A stretch of DNA of 12,552 bases from Terana coerulea (lineage: Eukaryota > Basidiomycota > Agaricomycetes > Polyporales > Phanerochaetaceae). The stretch spans positions 1 to 12,552 of the forward strand of contig JAKOGH010000491.1 of assembly GCA_024811115.1 (NCBI GenBank), read 5' to 3'. Positions within the stretch are counted from its first letter, which is position 1; the number at the start of each line of letters is the position of its first letter. Shown piece by piece: positions 1 to 7,225 of this stretch. A program made the position numbers and the translations under genes. Under the pieces are notes generated by a model. It did not search any database and was not told where the DNA came from. It saw only the letters and a program-made list of their open reading frames with translations.

Positions 1-194
1 ATACAAACAGTCTGGCGACTTGTCTTTCAAGAAGGGACAGGTGATCATCGTCACTGAGAAGAGTCACAACACTGACACCTGGTTAGTACTTCCGAACAGA
101 CAGCCCACATTTTGCTGACTGTGCTCTTAGGTGGACCGGCAAAGTAGACGGGCGACAGGGGATATTCCCTGCGAACTTTGTCGAGGTCGTGTAA
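1..194 (+). CDS. SH3-domain protein, C-terminal end (partial)
   Basis: Only the last 47 residues are in the window; the gene starts beyond the left edge. Two exons are visible: 2-81 (frame from base 2) and 131-194, split by a 49-nt GT-AG intron (82-130) that interrupts the first codon of the paired tryptophans. The spliced product carries SH3 hallmarks in order: GDLSFKKGQ (RT-loop/diverging-turn side), the WW pair, then GRQGIFPANFVEVV and TAA. SH3 domains bind proline-rich peptides and usually act in actin, endocytosis or signalling adaptors. The domain lies at the extreme C-terminus, as in amphiphysin/Rvs167-type BAR-SH3 proteins, but many other fungal adaptors share that layout, so the parent protein cannot be named. 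The SH3 call is firm; the identity is open. Confidence 0.85.
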
Positions 195-740
195 ATCCGA
201 CAGCCTCTCGGTCAACCCGTGTATCTGTAACATGTATCGGTAGAACGTCCATGTGTATCCTAACTATGTAATATTCAGATTCTCAACGTTGCTTGTAATC
301 CGTCCTAACACCACTCGAGTCGGCGTCGTCTGGCACTTGCTGACGAGATGAAGCGGGAGTCCGCCAGAGTGCAGTCATTGAGCGTCTCTCATCGATCTGG
401 GCATTTATCTAAATCACTTGGTACGTAAGGATACGTGTTATTTACTGTCTCCATCTCTCATCTACCTGCCAGTCGTCAGAAAGTTATGCGCAGTGCAGGG
501 GTGCTGAACATGAAGAGCACCGGAAGGCACCGGACCGCCAGAATGCTGATTTCGGAGCGCCTGCCGCCAAGTTGAACAATGAAAGGGCGGAAGCCGGGCG
601 GAGGGCGCATCAATCTCCAAGCGCCCTCATCTGGCGGCTTTTTCTAGGGTTTCAGTCTTTCATGATCAAAAGTGAACACCATCGGCAACGTTCGCCAGCC
701 GCCCCGTTACCTGGTCAAGATCCGTATTGCGTGGTTGAAT
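195..740. other. Intergenic spacer, no gene recognised
   Basis: This holds the 3' flank of the SH3 gene and the sequence left of the mobile element. I found no splice-consistent coding model. The small open frame at 572-832 runs into the mobile element and resembles no family. A GC-rich stretch contains two nested inverted repeats: 8-bp arms at 535-542 and 630-637, and 7-bp arms (AGGGCGC/GCGCCCT) near 602-627. These could form a weak stem but may be chance. Confidence 0.5.
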
Positions 741-742
741 TA

Positions 743-824
743 CAGTTTTTAACCGCTGAATGGGACAGACCCACCAGGTGGGACACCTACCTTATAAGGC
801 AGGTTGACCTGGGGCAGGCGCTTG
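743..824 (+). repeat. Left terminal inverted repeat of the MITE
   Basis: About 82 bp, pairing with 1124-1205 in inverted orientation. It contains two short dyads: CCCACC-A-GGTGGG (770-782) and ACCTACCT/AGGCAGGT around a TATA loop (785-804, one mismatch). The outer 46 bp match the right end exactly; the inner part differs mainly by transitions. Confidence 0.85.
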
Positions 825-872
825 CTACCTGAGGAGATGAGAGGACATGAAACCGAATGCAAACTGAAGCCC

Positions 873-904
873 GTATGATACACCAGAGCTCTGGTGTATC
901 ATAC
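873..904. repeat. Perfect 32-bp palindrome inside the MITE
   Basis: Two 16-bp arms (GTATGATACACCAGAG and its exact complement) meet with no spacer between 888 and 889. It is off-centre in the element (element midpoint about 974) and unrelated in sequence to the terminal repeats. It could extrude as a cruciform or be a dimeric protein site; its origin is unknown. Confidence 0.9.
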
Positions 905-1123
905 AGTAGGGTAGAAGAAAGATAGGAACAAAATTACGAGTGCAAAATTCTCCAAACATGAGCGAAAATTGGCCACTGACGCAAGGAGCCAAATCTGACG
1001 ACAAAATTGCAGTATTTATATCGGTACATCATTATATTCTTAGTGTATTTATTTCGGGCAGCAGAAGACAAGGAATTTATACGACAAGATGCATGTTCTA
1101 CGGCCGCAACCACCACAGCACGA

Positions 1124-1205
1124 CGAGCGTCTGCGCCATGCCAACCTGCCTCATAAGGCAGGTGTCCCACCTGGTGGGTCTGTCCCATTCAGCGGTTAAA
1201 AACTG
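1124..1205 (-). repeat. Right terminal inverted repeat of the MITE
   Basis: Inverted partner of 743-824. Its dyads are better preserved than on the left: CCCACC-T-GGTGGG (1166-1178) and ACCTGCCT-CATA-AGGCAGGT (1144-1163), both perfect. The inner boundary is approximate because similarity fades gradually. Confidence 0.85.
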
Positions 1206-1448
1206 TACGCAAGAGCCAAGGGTGATTTGAAGGCCCAGAATCCCGCAGTGCCGGCCCCGCAGATGACCAATGATCGCATATTATCCACCCGCTTCCGCGA
1301 AACCCCCAAGCTCCGGTATCTGCACTTTCATAAAATTTCGACCCCGTAACGCTTTGCCCTCTCAGACTGACCACACCACCGACCCCTTCGTCGTGCGACG
1401 TGCGACGAGACCCCTCGACTGGTGCTGCCTCTTCTAATCTGAGTGAGC
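1206..1448 (+). promoter_or_regulatory. Presumed promoter/5' region of the first transporter gene
   Basis: This is the sequence between the mobile element and the start codon. It has a CCAAT at about 1267-1271 and a tandem GTGCGAC GTGCGAC (1394-1407), but no convincing TATA box. A 13-nt word, ACCGACCCCTTCG, occurs here (1378-1390) and again inside the gene's first intron (1555-1567). Regulatory function is inferred from position only. Confidence 0.4.
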
Positions 1449-3614
1449 ATGAGCGGTGGCAGATATCAAGATGCTCTCATTATCGCGACAGTTTGTTGCG
1501 TAACTGTTCTGAGTGTAAGTCATGCTTCTCTTCGCGTGTGATGATGTTGAATTGACCGACCCCTTCGCTGGTAGATTTTCTTGACCGGTGCGACGAATGT
1601 AGCCATTGCTACCATTGGCAGAGATCTAAACTTCAAGCAGTCCGATCTGCAATGGCCTCTTAACGTTTATTCGTCAGTGCGACTCTGATAGTTTTGATTA
1701 GCGTACTGACCACGTCCCGCATCCCTCCAGACTTTCCTGTGGATGTTTGCTTTTGATATGTGGACGGCTGGCAGATATTATCGGCAGCAAGAGGATCTTC
1801 CTGTTGGGTTCAGCTTGGTTTAGCATATGGTGAGTCGAGAGCCGGCATCCAAACAAGCGGTTGTTCACTGTACTTTGCAGGAGTATTGCGGCCGCTTTTG
1901 CCAAGGATCCCCATCATTCATCGTATTTCTCGGCTTGTTGGGCGTGGGGTCAGGTAGGTTATACGTGACACTTATACCTTCCGATGCTTACGTCAAATAT
2001 TGTGATGTAGCTGCGAATACACCGGCAGGTAACTTCCGCATCCCTCAGCCCTTCCTTCTGGACCTAACGTTGTGGCTTCAGGCATCAGCATTATATCCTC
2101 CCATTTTCCTGCAGGCAAATCCAAGAACACCGCTTTCGCAGTCCTAGGCGCAGGTCAACCAATCGGTTATATAGTCGGAATGATTCTTGGTGAGCGTGTT
2201 CGATTTATTGCTAGCTTGTCGCACATTGTCTCATGTGCGTCAGGTGGTATACTGAGTCAGTCCAGTGCTTCGTGGCGTACTATTTTCTGGCTCCAAGCCG
2301 GACTTGGTTTCCTTCTATGTGTCATGGGTTGGTTTGTTCTTCCCGAAGACGACATCTCCAACAGATACAACATGGGCCTGGATTGGGTTGGCGCGCTCCT
2401 CAGCATCACCGGTTTCGGGTTGTTGGTGTGTGATCTGGCGTAAGTACTACATCTTCGCTGTACTAGCAGGAACGCCAGCTGACATTACATATAGAGAGTC
2501 TACCGCTACTCCCAAAGGCTGGACGACACCATTTATCCCCTCTCTGCTTGGTACCTCGATCATCCTCATTGTGTCGTTCGTCGTCTGGGAACTGCGCCGG
2601 GAGGCGAAGGGGCAATCTACTCTCCTTCCCATGAGTATGTGGACTCAGCCGGGAGCCAAGATGGGGCCCGTCATCTTGCTCGTCTTCTTCGGCTGGTGGG
2701 GTTCAACACGCTTGGATACTTCGCCCCGCTTTACTACCAGGAAGTCCTCGAACTAAGCCCGTTGCAGACCTCGCTTCGGCTGGTACCTATGGGCATTTCC
2801 GTATGTCTTCCCATACCTTGCGCCTGCTCAATTACTCATGCTGAGTACAAAGGGTCTCATCACCAACATTCTGACGGGATACATGGTCGGCATTTTCCCC
2901 CATCAATTTTTAGTGGTGCTGGGCCTGTCGTTAGCTATGGTACGTGTACATTCGGCACTTCCATCTGTACCATACTGACCATATGCCAGGTCTCTTGCAT
3001 CATCTTTGCTCTTATCGACCTGCACGCATCGTACTGGGCGATGGCCTTCGTCGTCATGATTCTCCTTCCCATTCTCGACATCGCTTACACAGTCGCGAAC
3101 ATGCAAGTGTGTTCAAGCTTTCCCGCCCACTCCCAGGCGCTTGCGGGCAGTATCTTCAGCGTCGCGACGAGGGTAGGTTTCCATATCTCAATCCTTCCTT
3201 CACGTGCGAGCTGACTGACTTTGGTAGCTGGGAACCTCGATTGGTCTCGCTGTGACTTCTACCATTGCCAACACCGTGTCGACCAAGTACAACCGTCGCT
3301 TCCCCGAGCTCGGCCCCTCTGATCCGTCTGTCCTCATGGCTGGCTTCAGAGCGGCCGGGTGGACGTGCTGCGCGACAATCGGCATTGCACTGGTCATCGC
3401 CATCTTCGGCATCCGTGGAATCGGCACTGCGGGCCAGCAGCGTCGGACAGCCTTCGAAAAGCCTGCTGAGAGCGGGGACATCGAACTGGCCGCGCGTCCG
3501 CGCGCAGAGTCATCGGTCGCTGCGGGGAATGTGAGCGTTGACAGAGCCTCGATCCAAACTCTCACAGGTGAGCCCATCTCCGTCGAGAAGAGGGTGAAGA
3601 TAGAAGAGGAGTAA
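1449..3614 (+). CDS. DHA2-type MFS transporter, two apparent frameshifts
   Basis: Polytopic plasma-membrane transporter of the major facilitator superfamily, DHA2 (14-helix drug:H+ antiporter) type, like fungal aminotriazole-resistance ATR1 proteins; substrate unknown. Exons: 1449-1514, 1575-1672, 1731-1829, 1881-1953, 2011-2028, 2082-2189, 2244-2439, 2495-2800, 2853-2939, 2990-3172, 3228-3614. Allowing for the two frameshifts the product is about 540 aa, normal for the family. Motif A reads GRLADIIGSKR (about residues 66-76) and the helix-5 motif C region GAGQPIGYIVGMILGG (about 141-156). The C-terminal 60 or so residues are hydrophilic and presumably cytosolic. Exon 4 is 73 nt where the paralogue has 74, and exon 8 is also one base short. 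The breaks fall at CCCC (1909-1912) and GGGG (2698-2701), and one extra base in each run restores the frame. It is either a young pseudogene or a sequence with homopolymer errors. Confidence 0.92.
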
Positions 3615-3906
3615 ATATAACGGTCGCGGGATTTGAACATATCATCATCATGGAACACGTGTATAATGCTCCAAACGTTACCTCTAGAGCCCAGACAGAC
3701 TAGACTTATCCTACATTTCTCGAGCTGCCCATTGCAGACTAACAATTGGATATATTCCTGGAGCCTCTGTAAAGTACTGTACCAGCCCCAAAATATTTCG
3801 AATCATTGCTTGACATCTATTCTGAAGGCACGAGTTCCTTTCATACGCAGAGAGATTTCTAAATCGAGTAAGGTTGTATTGATACCGACTCCTGCGCCAA
3901 AGAACA
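3615..3906. other. Shared 3' spacer between convergent genes
   Basis: 292 bp between the stop codons of the transporter (+) and the 122-residue protein gene (-). No coding signal, clear repeat or canonical AATAAA was noticed. It presumably carries both transcript ends. Confidence 0.5.
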
Positions 3907-4331
3907 TCATGACTTGGACTCCAAAGCAGCGAGCTGGTCCACTAGGTCATCCATAACTGATCTTGGCGCATCATGAGTCGCCTGTGAAGACGAGCTATCG
4001 TGGACAGCAGGAGATCCTAGCACTGATTCGCGCTTGGTTGGCACAAGCGGCGTACTGCTCGGTTCGAACCCGGGTGCGATGCGCCGCAGTGCTTCTCGCT
4101 TCCGCCGCTCCTTCTCGTCTTCCCGTGCCTTAAGATAAGCCTCTCTACGAGCTGCGTGAGCTGCGAGAGTCGTCCTCCGGGAAGTCTCTAGGGTGATAAC
4201 GTGTGGCTCGAGAGTAAATGGGTAGACGAACTGGACGATGCATAGTTGAGCTGCAAGACAATGTGCCCAGTACTGATGGCGCTCACGTATGGCGTGACAG
4301 AGTCGGGCAAAGGATGGATATCTGGAGGCAT
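3907..4331 (-). CDS. Small helical protein, 122 aa, family not recognised
   Basis: Two exons on the minus strand: 4331-4287 (15 codons) and 4230-3907, separated by a 56-nt intron (GTGAGC...CCAG). Splicing replaces the poor upstream part of a longer unspliced frame with a compact start, MPPDIHPLPDSVTPY, joined to FVYPFTLEPHVITLE. Residues about 31-65 are rich in Ala, Arg, Lys and Glu (REAYLKAREDEKERRKREAL) and should form a long charged helix or coiled coil. Next come RRIAPGFEP and LVPTKRES, a Ser-rich linker, and an acidic-hydrophobic tail, MDDLVDQLAALESKS. There is no signal peptide or membrane segment. The patterned composition and clean splice suggest a real conserved fungal protein, but I cannot name a family or function. 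It converges on the transporter gene. Confidence 0.7.
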
Positions 4332-5373
4332 TTCGACCTGTGGCGTGAGTTAGACATAATGCTTCAAGAACACCAGGGGAAACTCGCTGGAGGCGGCACA
4401 CGAATACTGGGTGATTTCATCAGCGGTGCCCGAGCCGCTGCTGCATACTGCGATTGAGCTAGGAGACGTCAGCCTCAGTCAAACCCTTAGGTCATGATTG
4501 CTTACATTGTACTGCCATTGCTTGAAACCTTCGAACTTCAGAGGGGCATATATGCAAGCAGTGTACAGACACGAAACAACGGGATTGACTCGAAGGATGA
4601 GCTATTGCGAAGGACCAGTGGGGTTAGGGTCCGATGCACAGTAATCAACTGAGTTTGAAAATGGCGGCTGTTGCCGAAACGCTCCGGTGAAAGGCAACTG
4701 TAGTTTCTACCTGCAACGTATATATTTCAGCTTCCTGAAGATAAAATTGCACATCCAACTCCTTAATGATTTTTTTCGGGGCAAGGAGTGAATAATTCTC
4801 TTTGAATGCTACACGGCGATGGTTGCCGGAGATGCCGAAACCTTTGTGGCGCTCAGACTCCATTCGGGATCAAAGCGTTTCAGCTCGCGACGGTCCTGCG
4901 TTTTCTGCGTTCGCCCCCACAAGACCTTGGTCATGGCTGCCCACCGTCCATCCAGAGAATAAAGGACGCCAAATGCGTCTCACACCTGCGCGTTCCTCAC
5001 CCGGATGCCTCTGACAATGTACGGAACTCGCACACAGAGCTTGCACAGAGCTGTCGCCTGTCATCAACTTGCGACGTTTCCGGGTCGAAAGTTCTCAACC
5101 TGGAGTACTCTCATGTGAGTATTTAATCGCTGAAAACCCCGTATAATAAATGACCCGCGGTAGTCCAGCTTGAACGCTCTACGATACTCGTCCTTCAAGC
5201 CGTAGCTTGGAGTGTAATGTATAGCGCTGCGCACAACGTGTCCGATGTCATTTAACGCGTTAAGCTCCCCTTGCAATATCGAGAGGCTTATGAATCCCCT
5301 TTCTTTTATGGCGTATCTTCTCCCTTTCAAGCGCGGGGACTTAGCGACGCTTCGAGCATTGACGAGTCAGCTT

Positions 5374-5379
5374 CACGTG
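5374..5379 (+). promoter_or_regulatory. CACGTG E-box upstream of the reductase gene
   Basis: A perfect CACGTG palindrome 127 bp upstream of the reductase start codon, preceded by GACGAGTCAG, which resembles a bZIP (AP-1-like) site. CACGTG is the usual target of bHLH regulators in fungi. A six-base match can occur by chance, so this is a candidate only. Confidence 0.3.
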
Positions 5380-5452
5380 CAGGTGTGTGTGACTACATGT
5401 TGAGTCTCGTCAGCATGGGCGTTCAGAGGACGAAATTAACCTTGCTTGAACG

Positions 5453-5460
5453 TATAAAAG
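5453..5460 (+). promoter_or_regulatory. TATA box (TATAAAAG) of the reductase gene
   Basis: TATAAAAG lies 45 bp upstream of the ATG at 5506. That spacing implies a very short 5' untranslated leader, and the sequence between is pyrimidine- and CA-rich as in many fungal transcription start regions. It is the clearest core promoter element in the window. Confidence 0.65.
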
Positions 5461-5505
5461 GTTTCTGCGAACCGCCACATCTCGTACTCTACCACACTCA
5501 ACCAC

Positions 5506-6380
5506 ATGTCCCTCCCACTGTCAGGCAAAGTCGCCCTCGTCACGGGCTCTTCCCGCGGTATCGGCGCCGCCATCGTGAAGCGTCTCGCTGCAGATGGTGC
5601 TTCCGTCGTCGTTAATTACAATGGTAGTGAAGGCGCAGCGAACGACATCGTGCGACAAATCGCGGATGAGGGGAAAGGCAAGGCTATCGCTCTGAAGGCC
5701 GACATGTCTTCGATTCTCGAGGCGGATACGCTTGTGGAAGAGACCATCAAACGCTTTGGTCGGCTGGACGTACTCGTATTGAACGTGGGGTTGGCAGAAA
5801 ACATGCCACTTGACAGACTGGATGAGAAAGGTTTCGACGACCACATCAACGTTAACGTCAAAGTCCCTCTTTTCGTGGTCAAGAGTGCTTCCAAGTATCT
5901 CAAAAAATGTATGTAACGCTTCCATCGCTACTCGTAAGCTTTCCTGAGATTAGCGTCACAGGTGGCCGGGTGCTGTTCTTCTCGTCTGCGACGACGAGGC
6001 ACTCCAGTGTCTCGCCCAACTTCTTGGCCTACACCGCCGCGAAGGGTGCCGTAGAGCAGCTCACTCGCGTACTTGCGAAAGGCCTCGGCGCCAAAGGGAT
6101 CACCGTCAATGCTATCGCACCAGGCCCCGTTGACACGGATGCTTTCCGCAAGGATAAAAGCGAGAAGCTGATCAACATATACGCGAGCTCCAATCCACAG
6201 TCTCGCATTGCCCAGCCACGTGAGATCGCCCCTGTTGTAGCATTCCTGTCGAGAGAGGAGGCAGGATGGGTGAATGGGCAGATAATCTACGTTGATGGCG
6301 TATGTCTCATTCCAACTCTAGTGACAGAGGTTTCTCAAAACTAATAACTTCAACGCCTTTTGTAGGGATGGACGGTTTGA
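5506..6380 (+). CDS. Short-chain dehydrogenase/reductase (classical SDR), 251 aa
   Basis: NAD(P)(H)-dependent oxidoreductase of the classical SDR fold, nearest in pattern to 3-oxoacyl-ACP reductase (FabG)-like and fungal polyketide ketoreductase-like enzymes; likely cytosolic. Exons: 5506-5908, 5962-6299, 6366-6380, with introns of 53 and 66 nt. The cofactor motif TGSSRGIG is at residues 13-20. NVG (about 93-95) replaces the usual NNAG. N117 fits the structural/catalytic Asn. Catalytic Ser is S142 or S143, with Y158 and K162 in YTAAK, followed by ITVNAIAPGPVDTD, the standard segment after the active site. The C-terminus YVDG+GWTV is completed by a 15-nt last exon, and reading through that intron would lose the conserved second glycine. 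All catalytic residues are present, so the enzyme looks functional. The substrate cannot be read from the sequence. Confidence 0.95.
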
Positions 6381-7225
6381 AATGGCATGCTGGCCCGTAT
6401 TTGTGCGCATGCTGTACATTCTATATCCAGAACAGATACGATTGGGTCTTGGAGTACATGGACGAGGGATTATCCTTTGATATGCATGGTGATTCACGGA
6501 GATATAACGCGCAGCTCTTGCGGTGTCAACATCCTCGCCGTCCATCAGTAAGACTCGGACGACGTCCGAACGTTCCGGGGGCGGGGGCGATTGCCGTGCA
6601 GTGGCGGCGCCACGAAGCCTGAGTCAATCGGCGCTTCACGGCGTGGCAGACTGCATACTGCCAGAGATTTACCGGCGGCAACGACTTACATTCCCGCAGC
6701 AGGAAGTGCTTGTTATCGGCGACATGTAATCAGTCCACAGCTCTGCAGAAATGAGGATACTAAGTAGGGGTATAAATTATCACGCCCATCTGTGCCCGCA
6801 TCTGCTTAATACTTGATGTGCCGTTTTTAATAGCGGCTCATGCTGCGTTTACTCGGACATACTTGGCATCTGGTGCAGCCTTGAAGCGTTCTCATACCGT
6901 ACGTAGCACAATGAATGGCGGCCTACTGGCGCTTCGACTTCCTTCAGCACCCCATAAGTCTACATAGCGCTTCTGCTAGATTCGGCTCAAGGAGTCCATA
7001 AGCACAGCTTACAAGAGAAAAGAATCTTGGCATTTCATGAGGTGCTGCAAGGAAATTAAGAATATAACATACAGTCTGTCTGAACGGTAGTACATATACA
7101 ATACAATCTGAGCTATATCTTATCGCTTCGGTCTGCGCTAGCAAGAGACGGGGATGTCATAACAAGCATCTGGGTCTGATATGGTTCTCGCAGGATCGTT
7201 GGGTTTAGCCTTCGGGAACAGTTAC
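6381..7225. other. Intergenic region, no gene recognised
   Basis: 845 bp between the convergent 3' ends of the reductase and the DUF6534 gene. The left half is GC-rich (about 6500-6730), with a GGGGGCGGGGGC run at 6577-6588 and a GTGGCG-G-CGCCAC dyad near 6600. Small open frames there have no recognisable product. The right half is AT-richer and featureless. Long for a shared terminator region, it may include decayed sequence, but I see nothing identifiable. Confidence 0.45.

Larger units (their letters stand above)
743..1205. mobile_element. Non-autonomous Tc1/mariner-like element (MITE), 463 bp
   Basis: The two ends are inverted copies of each other. The left end begins CAGTTTTTAACCGC at 743 and the right end finishes GCGGTTAAAAACTG at 1205. 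The outer 46 bp are identical, and similarity continues to about 82 bp with roughly seven mismatches. Each end is flanked by TA (741-742 and 1206-1207), the target-site duplication expected of Tc1/mariner/pogo transposases, and CAGT is a common terminus in that superfamily. The interior is AT-rich (about 905-1090) and has no transposase-like frame, so movement would need a transposase supplied elsewhere. It sits 243 bp upstream of the first transporter's start codon and could affect that promoter. Superfamily is inferred from ends and TSD only. Confidence 0.85.
4332..5505. other. Intergenic region; reductase promoter at right end
   Basis: About 1.2 kb between two divergently oriented genes. 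The 60-110-codon frames in it lack family resemblance, splice support or consistent codon bias. The right end holds the CACGTG and TATA elements listed separately; the left end should carry the 5' region of the 122-residue protein gene, where no TATA box was evident. Confidence 0.5.

Noticed and set aside
535..637. GC-rich nested inverted repeats considered as a structured RNA or terminator
   Set aside because: Arms are only 7-8 bp in GC-rich sequence with long loops; chance is a sufficient explanation.
572..832. 86-codon plus-strand open frame
   Set aside because: It crosses into the left terminal repeat of the MITE, shows no family resemblance and has no splice support.
934..1230. Overlapping open frames on both strands inside the MITE, considered as transposase remnants
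   Set aside because: Neither shows a DDE/D-type or helix-turn-helix pattern; both partly translate the inverted repeat itself.
3200..3745. 181-codon minus-strand frame opposite the last transporter exon
   Set aside because: Antisense shadow of a GC-rich coding exon; it runs across the transporter's stop and 3' flank without any recognisable domain.
4039..4071. tRNA-like internal promoter boxes: TGGCACAAGCGG followed by GGTTCGAACCC
   Set aside because: The two boxes are only about ten bases apart, too close for a tRNA body, and no acceptor stem pairs. The GGTTCGAA word is the antisense of the GFEP codons in the 122-residue protein.
5521..5925. Two long minus-strand frames opposite the reductase
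   Set aside because: They are antisense shadows of a strongly supported SDR exon and show no family pattern.
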